A stretch of DNA of 40,719 nucleotides from Pseudomonas sp. REP124 (GTDB lineage Bacteria > Pseudomonadota > Gammaproteobacteria > Pseudomonadales > Pseudomonadaceae): assembly GCF_020164475.1 (NCBI RefSeq), contig NZ_JAIQWX010000046.1, positions 1 through 40,719 on the forward strand. The letters are read 5' to 3'. The position numbers and the translations under genes are program-made. The notes beneath the pieces were generated by a model that saw only the letters and a program-made list of their open reading frames with translations, was not told the origin of the DNA and did no database searches. Shown here one piece after another: positions 26,236 through 35,745 of this stretch. Position 1 is the stretch's first letter. Every line of letters begins with the position of its first letter.

Positions 26236-29200
26236 CTATAGCGTGGAAGCGGCGGGGTCCAGCTGGCGGCCCATCTGGCAGATCAGGTGTGCGACCGAGT
26301 CGGCGTTGCGCAGGATGACGGCGATGCGCGCGTCCGGATTGACCGGGTTGCGGAATGCGCTTCGTGCCTCCTCCATAGTCTTTCCGCCGGTTATTTTCAG
26401 GATTTCCTTGCCCACGTGCTCAATGCCCTCGATCGCATCCAGGCTGATCCAGGCTTTGAGTTGGCTGTTCCAGCGCGCGAACAGCTGTTCTCTAGGTGTC
26501 GCCTGGGACAAGGCATTGCGCTGGAAGCTCTCCTGGGTGCTCTTCATCTGCGCGCCGAGGCTGGTTTGCTCGGCGATCAAATCGCTGAATGGCCGTCTCG
26601 CTTCCAGATAGGACATGTCCAGGGTTTTCGCAAAGATATGCGAAAACTCGTGGATGAGAATGGCGGCCTGGGCATGCCCGTCGATGTCGAAGGGTTCAGT
26701 GAGAAACCCTTCATAAATTTCCAATTGGGGCTTGAAGAAGGCGTCGGAGAAATGCACTTGTTTGCGCTCATCATCATCGATCACAAACGCGCTGGTCCTG
26801 TCGCCCGCTTCGCGCATGGAGCCGACGACGAAACGCTCGCTGTTCAGCAACTCTTCGTTGGGGTCCACCAAGGCCTTGCAGAGCGGGATGACGGCCTTGC
26901 CGATTTTGTCCAGCAGGCTGATATCGACCTTGGGTACGTCAAAGAACACCCTGAGCAAGCCGTCCAGTCGCGTTCCTTGTTGCAGGCTCCGGGCCTGGGC
27001 CAGATTGTGCAGGCTATTGAGGGCATAAAAACGCGCCAGATCGATGGCCTGAATGATCGTGCGGGCCTTTTCCGGGTAATTGAAGCGGATGCTCATCATG
27101 CCCTGGGCTTCGATGTTGAAGGTGCGGCGCACGGTTCGGTCCGCCACGTATTCGTTGAGCATTTTCGACAAGGCCTTGCCGTCGTGCACCGTGTGGCGGT
27201 CCGGGGCCAGCACCCATTGTCCGCCGGGTGACTTCAGAAGCGCCGGGCCTTTTTTTGCCGCGTGACTGATTTGCAGGACGGCACCCGGCTTGGCGACCTC
27301 ATAGACCTTTCCGGCGACGGCGGCATATCGCAGCTTCGTGGCAGGGTCGAGCCAAGTGCCTTCGGTGGTGTCCTTGTGCAAGTCCTTCAAGGCCAGAGTC
27401 GAGGCCTCGAAAGGTTGCAGCAGCGTACGTATCGGCGCCGTCGATTCGATCCGCGGCCATTGCGGGTCGCGCAGTGGAGTCTTGACCGGCGTAGCGGCTG
27501 GCGCAGGCGGGGTATCGGAAACCTCCTCCGGTGACAACTCACCCAGGCTCACCATCTGCGCCGCACCGTCGATGAAACGCTTGATGGCGCGGGTCCAGCG
27601 TTGACCCTGCAAGGCTTCGGCCGAGTCGCTGAAGTCATCGAAGGCTTGCCACAGGAACCGTATGTAGCCGAGTTTGCCGGGCAACAGGCCGGAGGCGCGC
27701 TTGATGCCGGAACTGAACAGTTGCCTGACCGCCTCCCAGTCCGATTGCCCTGTGGTCTGGGACTGGCTGGCGAGCATCCGAGTCAGCAGGTGGGTGTTGT
27801 CCTTGAACAGTTGCGTGAGCAGATGACCGTCAATCGGTGTTGACGCGAGGGTGATTTCGCTGGTCTCTCCGAGACTCGACTTGAGCAGGTTCTGAAAGGA
27901 CACCTGCTCACTGTCAGGCAATCGGCGAATCAGCAGGTCCTGCAAGGAGCCCGGTGTATTGAGCGCTGCGACCAGATCATCTTCGCTGTCGAATTCGGTG
28001 AACAACGAGCCCGGGGAGTAGGGCGCATAGAGGATGCACGGCCCCTGTTTGGCCGTATCAGGGTTGATGACGTACAGCCCGCGACTCTGCACGGCCTTGG
28101 CGCCGGCGGTCTTGATCAGTTCCAGGGGCCTGACGATGGCGCGAGCGCCTGTCACCGCAGCCCGGGCGGTGGCGTCAGGCATGTCCAGCACTTGCAGGAT
28201 CAGATCGAACGCGCTGGAAGACAGCTGACGTTGCAGCTTCAGGGCGTGGGCATGTTGCAGCAGTTGCCAGGGCAGCTGTTTGACGAAGCGCAATTGTCGC
28301 GGCGCCGAGTCATTACCGGACAAGGCGTCCGTGACCTTTTTTGCGTAATCGCCATGGATATTCAGCGACAGCAACAGTTGAGTGACGGCAGCCTGATTCA
28401 GGCCTTCCGGCAGTTTTTGCGGGGCCTTGGCCGTGACCCGAAAGCCAGTGCCCTGGGCGACGTTTACGTGATTCAGGGCGAAGTGAGTCAGGGTTTGCGC
28501 AGGCCCCGCCAGTGCCAGCCGGGGCGTGATCTCGATCAAATCGGGGTCAACGGAGGTTTTGGGGAAGCGTGTCGCCAGCAAGGTTTTCAAGGTCTGTCGA
28601 ACGTAGTCTTCCAGTGGCTGCACGCCATGCAGGTAATCCTGGTCGTCGCTGACGTTGTTGCGGTATTGCTGCAGCAGTTCGACGTGCAGTTTCTGCTCAT
28701 CGACCGGAGCCAGCCCCAGCCACGCGGGCATCGATTGTTGCTGGCTGATGGCCTGGGCGATCCAGGTGGCTCGACTGGCGTTGGTATCGATGCCGGTCTG
28801 CGCCAATGCGCGCAGGGCGTGGTACTCCTTGGCATTGGGCAATTTCATGGAGCGGATCTGCTCGCTACGCGCCAGAAACAGCTCGATGGCCGACTGGGCG
28901 ATGTGCTGCAGGACGCTGCCCTGAATCAGCTGCAGCGAATCGAGCGAATAGCGGCGATGGAATTTGCGCTGGGCAGGGCGCAGATTTTCCAGCAGGGCCA
29001 GACGTTTCTGAGGATCGAGCAGGCGCTGATTCAGCTGTTGTCGCGCACTGGCGACGGTTTTGAAAACTTCCAGTCCGGTCCCCGGCGTCCACAGGATCGC
29101 CCGCCCGGAATGCTCCGCGTCGAGCCCGCCACGTTCGGTCAGCAGCACGCAGTTGGCCAGCTCCATCGGCTCTTTCTCACCGGAGCACGCAAGGACCAGC

Positions 29201-31023
29201 GAAAAAGCATCGGGATAGAAACCGCGAATGGCAGGGCGACTTTTGCGGTCCGGCCGGTCCGGGTCGAAAACCGTGTCAACGATGTGCCAATCGGCGTTGC
29301 GCAGGCTACCGCTGAGCTCGCGCAACGCCGCTTCCCCGCGCAAGGCAACGGCAAAGGCCTGGGCCAGCTGCGACCTTGCGGACTCCAGGTACTGGCGTTG
29401 CAGCGCCAGATTACCCAGCGGTTGCGCGGAAATCTCGCCACGCACCGGCAGATCGACGGCGAGAAAGGTTTTCACGTAACCGTCCGCCGTATCCCGCAAG
29501 ACCAGCGATGGCTGCGCGCCGGACGCAAGGGGACGGGTACTCCAGCGCCCCTGGCTGTCGAGTGCCAGCAGCTGTTCGCCGATCATGGAGCGAATATCCA
29601 GCGCCTTGTCGAAATACGCCTGGATATTCACCTCGCCGTCGCTGTTGCGGAACACCTGGAACGCATATTCGAGGTTTTGCAGCTGTTTGCCGATGATCGT
29701 TTCGAACAGCGTGGTGAACACCGAGCCATTGAGCACCGCCCCCGAGACTTGCGCCTGATCGAAACCGATGAACAGGCTGCGCTCTTCCAGGCTCATCAGG
29801 TCATAGAGTTCATCGTCGTGGCCAGCTTCCGTGGTTTTTCTTCGCAGGGTGGCCTTGAGGTCCGCGTAGTCCTTGAGCACCTGCAAGCCTTTGGCAGGGG
29901 TGTACAGAAAGGCGTTGGAACTGTCCTGGCTGATCATCAGGGAACCGGCGAGTTCGACGGCATTGGGCTGGTATTCCCAGAGACGTACGGTTTCCAGGGT
30001 CAGTGAAGAGGCAGTGGCGGGCTCGATCAGGCGTTGCAACGCATGCCACTGTTGCGCCGTGATGACGCTGTTTTCGCGTTGGAGCAACAGATCGGCGCGG
30101 GCCTTTTCCACGATTGCCCGTGCAAAAAATGACCGTCTTGTTGCGCCGTCGACGCTCCCCTCGTTCCAGAAACGCTGGATCTGCGCGGAAAACTGGCCGT
30201 TCAGGCTGACGGTGGCGCGTTGGATCGCGGTATCCCAGCGTTGTTGATCGGCGGCCTGTGGGGATCGTTGCGGATGGGTGAATTCAATGTGCTCGCCGGC
30301 GGGCCAGCGTTGATGACGGTAGTACCACAGCAGCGTTTCGCTCAGGGACATGGAACGGGCCAAGTGACGCGATGCGGGGGTATCGGGCTCGGACTCGATG
30401 TAGAAACTGACCTGCGTCCGGCGCTGATCCATTTGCGGGAAGTCCGCCTTGAGCAAGCCTTCAAGCAGCGAGTCGAGCAGTGCGTTCAGTGATGGCAATT
30501 GACGCAGCTCATCGATCATCGCCTGATCGTTCTGACGTTGATTGCCTTGAATCACGGCCCGCTGGTCTTCGAAGATGTCGCCGTCGATGGTCTGGAACGT
30601 CAGCCTGATATCGCTGGCCGCCGCCAGGATTTTACGCGCGGATATCGACATGAAGGCCAACAGGTCATGGTCTTCGCCGGCGCTGTCCAATTGTTTTTGG
30701 AGGTGGTCGGACAGGGCGGTGCGGTTGGCGAACTTCTTGATGCCGGCATGGGGGGTGTAAAGAATCTCGCCCTTGTCGTCGGGCGTGGCGCTCAGCACGA
30801 AACAGCCGGCCAGCGGCACGGACAGGCTGCCGGCACTGACCTGAATGCGCTCGGCGTGCATCGGCGGGGTTTGTTCGCTGCGTTTTTTGTGGCTGGACTG
30901 CTTCAGGTGGCTGAGCCATTGCAATTGCTTGTGTGTCAGCCCGTGGGTTTTGCCCAGTTCGGTCCAGCGATCGGAGGAATTCAGGGCCTCGGGGAAAAAC
31001 AGTGGAGCGGGGGATGTAGTCAT
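26236..31023 (-). CDS. Large dermonecrotic-toxin-domain-like protein with C-terminal metalloprotease motif
   Basis: A 1595-residue protein without an obvious signal peptide. It resembles the large Pseudomonas proteins annotated with the DUF6543/dermonecrotic-toxin domain. At least four diverged modules repeat, each marked by a strand like (F/I)LY/W-(T/A)P followed by G-L-x-x-F: Y89, Y374, W645 and Y999, with a possible fifth at P1266. The C-terminal ~180 residues carry HFSDAFF (near 1427) and HEFSH (1458-1462), then TLDMSY with D1469, which looks like an aspzincin (M35-like) zinc site. There is no adjacent immunity-like gene and no secretion apparatus gene. Upstream it is divergent from dpkA. 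The start is assumed at ATG 31023; no strong ribosome site is visible. Target and secretion route are unknown. Confidence 0.7.
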   Translation of the reverse strand: MTTSPAPLFFPEALNSSDRWTELGKTHGLTHKQLQWLSHLKQSSHKKRSEQTPPMHAERIQVSAGSLSVPLAGCFVLSATPDDKGEILYTPHAGIKKFANRTALSDHLQKQLDSAGEDHDLLAFMSISARKILAAASDIRLTFQTIDGDIFEDQRAVIQGNQRQNDQAMIDELRQLPSLNALLDSLLEGLLKADFPQMDQRRTQVSFYIESEPDTPASRHLARSMSLSETLLWYYRHQRWPAGEHIEFTHPQRSPQAADQQRWDTAIQRATVSLNGQFSAQIQRFWNEGSVDGATRRSFFARAIVEKARADLLLQRENSVITAQQWHALQRLIEPATASSLTLETVRLWEYQPNAVELAGSLMISQDSSNAFLYTPAKGLQVLKDYADLKATLRRKTTEAGHDDELYDLMSLEERSLFIGFDQAQVSGAVLNGSVFTTLFETIIGKQLQNLEYAFQVFRNSDGEVNIQAYFDKALDIRSMIGEQLLALDSQGRWSTRPLASGAQPSLVLRDTADGYVKTFLAVDLPVRGEISAQPLGNLALQRQYLESARSQLAQAFAVALRGEAALRELSGSLRNADWHIVDTVFDPDRPDRKSRPAIRGFYPDAFSLVLACSGEKEPMELANCVLLTERGGLDAEHSGRAILWTPGTGLEVFKTVASARQQLNQRLLDPQKRLALLENLRPAQRKFHRRYSLDSLQLIQGSVLQHIAQSAIELFLARSEQIRSMKLPNAKEYHALRALAQTGIDTNASRATWIAQAISQQQSMPAWLGLAPVDEQKLHVELLQQYRNNVSDDQDYLHGVQPLEDYVRQTLKTLLATRFPKTSVDPDLIEITPRLALAGPAQTLTHFALNHVNVAQGTGFRVTAKAPQKLPEGLNQAAVTQLLLSLNIHGDYAKKVTDALSGNDSAPRQLRFVKQLPWQLLQHAHALKLQRQLSSSAFDLILQVLDMPDATARAAVTGARAIVRPLELIKTAGAKAVQSRGLYVINPDTAKQGPCILYAPYSPGSLFTEFDSEDDLVAALNTPGSLQDLLIRRLPDSEQVSFQNLLKSSLGETSEITLASTPIDGHLLTQLFKDNTHLLTRMLASQSQTTGQSDWEAVRQLFSSGIKRASGLLPGKLGYIRFLWQAFDDFSDSAEALQGQRWTRAIKRFIDGAAQMVSLGELSPEEVSDTPPAPAATPVKTPLRDPQWPRIESTAPIRTLLQPFEASTLALKDLHKDTTEGTWLDPATKLRYAAVAGKVYEVAKPGAVLQISHAAKKGPALLKSPGGQWVLAPDRHTVHDGKALSKMLNEYVADRTVRRTFNIEAQGMMSIRFNYPEKARTIIQAIDLARFYALNSLHNLAQARSLQQGTRLDGLLRVFFDVPKVDISLLDKIGKAVIPLCKALVDPNEELLNSERFVVGSMREAGDRTSAFVIDDDERKQVHFSDAFFKPQLEIYEGFLTEPFDIDGHAQAAILIHEFSHIFAKTLDMSYLEARRPFSDLIAEQTSLGAQMKSTQESFQRNALSQATPREQLFARWNSQLKAWISLDAIEGIEHVGKEILKITGGKTMEEARSAFRNPVNPDARIAVILRNADSVAHLICQMGRQLDPAASTL

Positions 31024-31100
31024 TGGTCAGTCTCGCGCGGGCGCTGTGTACAGCGCCGGTGGATGGGGCGTCGAGACTAGGAGCGAGTGCGCGCATGCAG

Positions 31101-31118
31101 GCGTTAGATAGATAACGC
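31101..31118. promoter_or_regulatory. Palindrome in the toxin/dpkA divergent intergenic region
   Basis: GCGTTA-GATAGA-TAACGC, perfect 6-base arms, 78 bases before the toxin start and about 125 before dpkA. This could be an operator for either gene or a small hairpin in the toxin leader. No known factor is recognised. Confidence 0.35.
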
Positions 31119-31241
31119 ACGGACGCTGGTTGCGAGGGGTTGACAGGTGGCTCGCCGCGCGTCGTTAATCGGCGCTCTACGTACGCTGTAGCGCTTTCCA
31201 AAAAATAATGAGCCCAAAAAATAATTAGTCTGGAGCTTCAG

Positions 31242-32282
31242 ATGTCTGCGCCACTCCATCCTGAATCTGCTGTTGTCTCGCAAAGCCTGTCACTGGCCCA
31301 GTTGACGGCATTGCTTGAGAAGATATTCCTGCGTCACGGCACCTCTGCGGACGTCGCCAGGGTGCTGGCACACAACTGCGCCGGTGCCGAGCGTGACGGT
31401 GCGCACAGCCACGGGGTGTTCCGGATTCCCGGGTATGTGTCGACGCTGCAGAGCGGCTGGGTGAACGGCAAGGCTGTGCCGGTAGTCGAGGACGTTGCGT
31501 CGGGTTTTGTCCGGGTCGATGCCGGCAACGGCTTTGCCCAGCCTGCATTGGCGGCGGCCCGTGACCTGCTGGTGGAAAAGGCACGCAGCGCCGGCATCGC
31601 GGTGCTGGCCATCCGCAACTCCCACCATTTCGCCGCGCTGTGGCCGGATGTCGAACCGTTCGCCTATGAAGGGCTGGTGGCCCTGAGCGTGGTCAACAGC
31701 ATGACCTGCGTGGTGCCCCATGGCGCCGACCGGCCGCTGTTCGGCACCAACCCCATCGCCTTCGCCGCGCCTCGCGCCGATGGTGACCCCATTGTGTTCG
31801 ACCTGGCCACCAGCGCCATTGCCCACGGCGACGTGCAGATTGCCGCGCGCAAGGGTGAGCGTCTGCCGGCGGGAATGGGCGTGGACGCCCTCGGCCAGCC
31901 GACCCAGGACCCGAAAGCGATTCTCGAAGGCGGCGCGCTGTTGCCGTTCGGCGGGCACAAGGGCTCGGCGCTATCGATGATGGTGGAGTTGCTGGCGGCG
32001 GCATTGACCGGCGGGAATTTCTCGTTCGAGTTCGACTGGAAGAATCACCCGGGTGCGAAGACGCCCTGGACTGGTCAGTTGCTGATTGTCATCGACCCGA
32101 GCAAGGCGGCCGGGCAGAGCTTCGCCGAGCGCAGCCAGGAACTGGTGCGGCAGATGCATGGGGTGGGTTTGAAGCGGTTGCCGGGGGATCGCCGGCATCA
32201 CCAGCGGGCGAAGTCGCAGGTCAGCGGGATTGTGCTGGATGGGCAGACGTTGGCGATTTTGCGGGAGTTGGCTGAGAACTAA
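31242..32282 (+). CDS. dpkA: Delta1-piperideine-2-carboxylate / pyrroline-2-carboxylate reductase DpkA
   Basis: NADPH-dependent imino-acid reductase of 346 residues in the malate/L-lactate dehydrogenase (Ldh2) family. DpkA reduces piperideine-2-carboxylate to L-pipecolate and pyrroline-2-carboxylate to L-proline in D-lysine and D-proline/hydroxyproline breakdown. The sequence follows P. syringae DpkA as I remember it over nearly its whole length: RDGAHSHGVFRIPGY (with the probable catalytic His57), SHHFAALWPDVEPFA, FGTNPIAF, LATSAIAHGDVQIAA and LLPFGGHKGSALSMMVE. TCTGGAGCTTC precedes the ATG. Neighbours are not lysine or proline genes, and an REP pair follows at 32297. Confidence 0.92.
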   Translation: MSAPLHPESAVVSQSLSLAQLTALLEKIFLRHGTSADVARVLAHNCAGAERDGAHSHGVFRIPGYVSTLQSGWVNGKAVPVVEDVASGFVRVDAGNGFAQPALAAARDLLVEKARSAGIAVLAIRNSHHFAALWPDVEPFAYEGLVALSVVNSMTCVVPHGADRPLFGTNPIAFAAPRADGDPIVFDLATSAIAHGDVQIAARKGERLPAGMGVDALGQPTQDPKAILEGGALLPFGGHKGSALSMMVELLAAALTGGNFSFEFDWKNHPGAKTPWTGQLLIVIDPSKAAGQSFAERSQELVRQMHGVGLKRLPGDRRHHQRAKSQVSGIVLDGQTLAILRELAEN

Positions 32283-32296
32283 GGCGTTACACCGTA

Positions 32297-32400
32297 CCTG
32301 TAGGAGCTAGCTTGCTCGCGATGAACCTGAGATCGCCGCGGGGTGTCAGGCATCCCGCGTTATCGTTGACCACCATCGCGAGCAAGCTAGCTCCTACAGG
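32297..32400. repeat. REP inverted pair (family A variant)
   Basis: CCTGTAGGAGCTAGCTTGC at 32297 and its inverted copy ending CTAGCTCCTACAGG at 32400; the arms are about 28 bases. The spacer resembles that of 17969-18068. It lies between the convergent ends of dpkA and the DUF883 gene. Confidence 0.88.
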
Positions 32401-32428
32401 AGGGTTGCGGTGTTTGAAAGGGGGGGGA

Positions 32429-32746
32429 TTAACGTCTTCCCAGCAACAACCCCACCACCAACCCGAACCCGGCCGATATGGCCACGGTCTGCCACGGATG
32501 CCCGCCGATGTAGCTTTCGGTGGCTTGCACCGCCGGCAGTGTGCGGTCACGCGCGCTGGTCACCGAGTCTTTTGCCTGCTGCAACTTCTGGGCGATCTGC
32601 CCGCGTAGGGTCTCTGCTTCCTCTCCTACCAGTGAAGCGCTGCTCTTGAGCAGTTTTTCCGACTCTTCGATCAGAGCCTGAAGCTCGCTGAAGGCCTGGT
32701 CCTTGATTTGATCTTCGGCGGCTTGCATGGCGGTTTTGCGGGCCAT
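32429..32746 (-). CDS. DUF883 (ElaB/YqjD-type) membrane-anchored protein
   Basis: A 105-residue protein with a long coiled-coil-like helix (LQALIEESEKLLKSSASL, then RGQIAQKLQQAKDSV), a GHPW motif, and a C-terminal membrane anchor (VAISAGFGLVVGLLLG). E. coli relatives ElaB and YqjD bind ribosomes at the inner membrane in stationary phase; a stress or stationary-phase role is the likely reading. CAAGGAG precedes the ATG. It is monocistronic, divergent from the small gene at 32909. Confidence 0.88.
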   Translation of the reverse strand: MARKTAMQAAEDQIKDQAFSELQALIEESEKLLKSSASLVGEEAETLRGQIAQKLQQAKDSVTSARDRTLPAVQATESYIGGHPWQTVAISAGFGLVVGLLLGRR

Positions 32747-32908
32747 TGAAGTACTCCTTGCAGGTTAGTGACAGTGAACAATGGAGTGCGCGGTGCTTGA
32801 AAAAGTTGCAGCGATTTTGCGCGCTGGCGTCCTGCGTGGAGAAAATCCCGGCAGGAGGAATCGTCCTACAGTGTAAGATGTCGGCTATTTACCCAGCAGG
32901 AAATTTCC

Positions 32909-33163
32909 ATGAGCTTCAATCTGGCCGCAAAAACCCTCGCCGAGCGCGCGGAGATCGAGGACGAGAAGTCCCGTCTGTTCGAACTCTGGCAATCCAACCT
33001 GGGCAAAGCCAAGGGCGAGGCCGCGCGGTTGTTCGGTGAGCGTGCCAAGCGCAAGGGCAAGTGGGCCGAGTGGGTTCGCGCCGAACTGGACGGCATGTCG
33101 CCGCCCGAGTTCTCGAACATGGTGCGCAGTGAAGTCAATCGCCTGATGGCGGCCAGCAAGTAA
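32909..33163 (+). CDS. Small conserved-looking hypothetical protein
   Basis: An 84-residue, charged, probably all-helical protein (AERAEIEDEKSRLFELWQ, then RAKRKGKWAEWVRAELDGM). CAGGAAATTTCC gives a good ribosome site before the ATG. No signal peptide, membrane segment or metal motif is visible. It ends three bases before the stop of the convergent LysR gene. I do not recognise a family, although the codon use looks genuine. Confidence 0.7.
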   Translation: MSFNLAAKTLAERAEIEDEKSRLFELWQSNLGKAKGEAARLFGERAKRKGKWAEWVRAELDGMSPPEFSNMVRSEVNRLMAASK

Positions 33164-33166
33164 GCC

Positions 33167-34075
33167 TCACGAAAAACTCGCAATAATCGCTTCGCGTACC
33201 TTGGCCAGCACCGGATCGAGTTGGGTGCTGGTGCGCCAGCCCAGTTCGATCGGGTAGCGCGGCAATGCCAGCGGACAGGGCAGCAGCGTCAGATCGCAAA
33301 GCGCAGCAATACTTTGCGCCGCGTGTGCGGGAATGGTCGCCACCGCCTGACTGCCCTTGAGCAGGTGCGGCAATGCCGCAAAATGCGTGGTCGAGGCGCA
33401 GACCCGACGACTCAGGCCCAGCGCCGCCAACCCCTCATCGGTAATCCCGATAAAGCCCCCCGACGACACCAGGATGTGTTCCCGGGCGACGAATTCCGCG
33501 AGTTCGATGCTGTTCTGCCCCGGCGCCAGGCTGCGCGGGTCCACCAGGCACGCATAACCCCCTTCACCCAGGACCTGACGGCTGAGCAAGCGTTCGGCAA
33601 ATCCGCCGGCGGCAATCGCCAGGTCAATGCTGCGCTCCATCAGGGCATCGCCGACGATCTGGCTGTGAGTCTGGCGAAAGATCAGGCGCAGCTTCGGTGC
33701 TACCCGGGCGACTTCCTCGATCAGGCGCCGGCCGTAGGCAATCTCGAAATCATCCGACATGCCCAGGGTCACGGAGCGGCCCTCGTAATGGCTGGCATCC
33801 GGGTCGACCATGGCCAGGCTCTGGCGGCATTTGTTCAGCGCATCGCTGACCACGGGCTTGAGCTGATTGGCCTTGAGGGTCGGCGCTAACCCGCGACCGG
33901 TGCGCACGAACAGCTGGTCGCCATACACCTCCCGCAACCGGCGCAACGCCGCGCTGACCGCCGACTGCGTGACGCCCAGACGCAGAGCAGCACGGCTGGC
34001 ACTGGACTCCTCGTGCAGGGCTTCGAAGACTTTGAGCAGGTTGAGGTCGATGTCGGCGATATTCATTTGGTTCAT
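33167..34075 (-). CDS. LysR-type transcriptional regulator, divergent from nitrilase
   Basis: A 302-residue LysR regulator. The N-terminal winged helix has DLNLLKVFEALHEESSASRA and LGVTQSAVSAALRRLREVYG, then FVRTGRGLAPT. An effector-binding domain follows. The start may be ATG 34075 or the third-codon ATG at 34066; no clear ribosome site decides. It is divergent from the nitrilase gene 84 bases away, the classic arrangement for a LysR activator and its target, so it probably controls the nitrilase in response to a nitrile or related compound. That link is inferred from position. Confidence 0.9.
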   Translation of the reverse strand: MNQMNIADIDLNLLKVFEALHEESSASRAALRLGVTQSAVSAALRRLREVYGDQLFVRTGRGLAPTLKANQLKPVVSDALNKCRQSLAMVDPDASHYEGRSVTLGMSDDFEIAYGRRLIEEVARVAPKLRLIFRQTHSQIVGDALMERSIDLAIAAGGFAERLLSRQVLGEGGYACLVDPRSLAPGQNSIELAEFVAREHILVSSGGFIGITDEGLAALGLSRRVCASTTHFAALPHLLKGSQAVATIPAHAAQSIAALCDLTLLPCPLALPRYPIELGWRTSTQLDPVLAKVREAIIASFS

Positions 34076-34159
34076 ATCATTCAGCAGTGAACAGGGCTTT
34101 ATTCATGATCGGCTGGCGCTGGAGAATGAGCAACACCTGATGCCAATGGAGTTACCGAG

Positions 34160-35083
34160 ATGGCCAAGTCAATCGTTGCCGCACTGCAAATCGGCGCCTT
34201 GCCCGGCGGCAAGGCCGAAACCCTGGAACAGATCCTGTCCTACGAAAACGCAATCATCGAATCCCGCGCTGCCCTGGTAGTGATGCCCGAGGCGCTGCTG
34301 GGTGGCTATCCAAAAGGCGAGGGGTTTGGCACGCAACTGGGTTATCGCCTGCCGGAAGGGCGCGAGGCGTTTGCCCGCTATTTCGCCAATGCCATCGACG
34401 TGCCCGGCGCGGAAACAGATGCGCTGGCGGGGCTGTCGGCGCGCACCGGAGCGAATCTGGTGATTGGCGTCATCGAGCGGGCGGGCAGCACCTTGCACTG
34501 CACCGCGCTGTATTTCGATCCCGTGGCGGGACTGGTGGGCAAGCACCGCAAACTGATGCCCACCGGTACGGAGCGGCTGATCTGGGGCAAGGGCGATGGC
34601 TCGACGCTGCCGGTGATCGACAGCCAGGTCGGGCGCATCGGCGCGGTGATCTGCTGGGAAAACATGATGCCGTTGCTGCGCACCGCGATGTACGCCAAGG
34701 GCGTGGAAGTGTGGTGCGCGCCAACGGTGGACGAGCGTGAGATGTGGCAGGTCAGCATGCGCCACATCGCCCATGAGGGGCGCTGTTTTGTGGTCAGCGC
34801 CTGTCAGGTCCAGGATTCGCCGCGGGATCTGGGGCTGGAAGTGGCCAACTGGCCGGCGGATCGGCCGTTGATTGCCGGGGGCAGTGTGATCGTGGGGCCG
34901 ATGGGCGATGTCCTGGCCGGGCCGTTGCGGGGAGAGCGCGGGTTGATCAGTGCCGAGATCGACACGGATGAGCTGGTGCGTGCGCGCTATGACTACGACG
35001 TGGTCGGGCACTATGCGCGGCCGGATGTGTTCGAACTGACGGTGGATGAGCGGGCCAAACCGGGTGTGAAATTCACCGCATAA
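34160..35083 (+). CDS. Nitrilase (carbon-nitrogen hydrolase family)
   Basis: A 307-residue cytoplasmic nitrilase superfamily enzyme hydrolysing a nitrile to acid and ammonia. The catalytic triad is present at the usual spacing: E44 in [14 protein letters not shown]131 in KHRKLMPTG and C165 in [12 protein letters not shown]. The CWEN signature is that of true nitrilases rather than amidases. ATGGAG lies eight bases before the ATG. It is shorter than typical aromatic nitrilases (about 340-370 residues) at the C-terminus, where spiral-assembly tails often lie. Substrate range cannot be read from this. Confidence 0.88.
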   Translation: MAKSIVAALQIGALPGGKAETLEQILSYENAIIESRAALVVMPEALLGGYPKGEGFGTQLGYRLPEGREAFARYFANAIDVPGAETDALAGLSARTGANLVIGVIERAGSTLHCTALYFDPVAGLVGKHRKLMPTGTERLIWGKGDGSTLPVIDSQVGRIGAVICWENMMPLLRTAMYAKGVEVWCAPTVDEREMWQVSMRHIAHEGRCFVVSACQVQDSPRDLGLEVANWPADRPLIAGGSVIVGPMGDVLAGPLRGERGLISAEIDTDELVRARYDYDVVGHYARPDVFELTVDERAKPGVKFTA

Positions 35084-35094
35084 CCCAGCATTTT

Positions 35095-35244
35095 TATCGC
35101 GAGCAGGCTCGCTCCCACATGTACCTGTTCACTGAAGATCCATTGTGGGAGCGAGCCTGCTCGCGATGGACGTCCGGGCACCGCGGGGAATCAGGGTTCC
35201 CGCGTTATCGTTGATCTCCATCGCGAGCGTGCTCGCTCCTACAG
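35095..35244. repeat. REP elements (family A), three arms
   Basis: An inverted arm at 35095-35120 (ATCGCGAGCAGGCTCGCTCC), a direct arm at 35143-35168 and an inverted arm at 35219-35244, the last two forming a pair. They lie in the gap between the convergent nitrilase and LEA-lipoprotein genes. Confidence 0.83.
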
Positions 35245-35254
35245 GGTTCTCGTT

Positions 35255-35728
35255 TCAGCGGTTCCCGGTCATCGGGCCGGGGATGCTGACCTGGCCGCTG
35301 TCGACGAAGCGCCGCGTGCCGAACAGGCCGCCCGCCAGTTTTCCGCGCAGCACGTAAGGCATGTTGTGGAACGTCTGCATCTGGCTCAGGCCATAGGTCT
35401 GGCGCAGCACCGAGAACGCCGACACACTCACCGGCACAGTCAACACCGCTTCGGAATAACGACCCACGGAACCGGATTCGTTGCTGACACCGGAGGCGAA
35501 CGGTTGGCCGTTGATGTCCAGGTCCAGCGCCACGCCGTTGTAATTGATGTTGGTGCCGTTGGGGTTCTGCACGCGGATCTTCACGGCAAACCGTACTTCC
35601 ATGTCTTGGCTTTGCATCGGCTGGATGCCGACCACGTTGATGTTCAGCGGGTCGTTGTTGGGATAGGTGGCGCAGGCGCCCAGGGCAAGCAACAGCATGG
35701 AAAGGACAATCGAGTAAAGGCTGCGCAT
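35255..35728 (-). CDS. LEA type 2-like lipoprotein
   Basis: A 157-residue predicted lipoprotein. The lipobox LALGAC puts the lipidated Cys at residue 19. The mature part has the water-stress/LEA14 domain (VRFAVKIRVQNPNGTNINYN, then ALDLDINGQPFASGVSN), a small beta-sandwich related to plant LEA14. Its function in bacteria is not established. It lies 60 bases downstream of the purine permease with a terminator between, so it has its own promoter. The +2 residue after Cys is Ala, which suggests outer-membrane sorting. Confidence 0.85.
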   Translation of the reverse strand: MRSLYSIVLSMLLLALGACATYPNNDPLNINVVGIQPMQSQDMEVRFAVKIRVQNPNGTNINYNGVALDLDINGQPFASGVSNESGSVGRYSEAVLTVPVSVSAFSVLRQTYGLSQMQTFHNMPYVLRGKLAGGLFGTRRFVDSGQVSIPGPMTGNR

Positions 35729-35745
35729 GAACAGGCTCTCGTCAG

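Noticed and set aside
28192..30006. Long plus-strand frame opposite the toxin gene (604 codons)
   Set aside because: Antisense shadow; the translation is Gln/Gly-rich without motifs, and the minus strand carries the coherent repeats and HEFSH motif.
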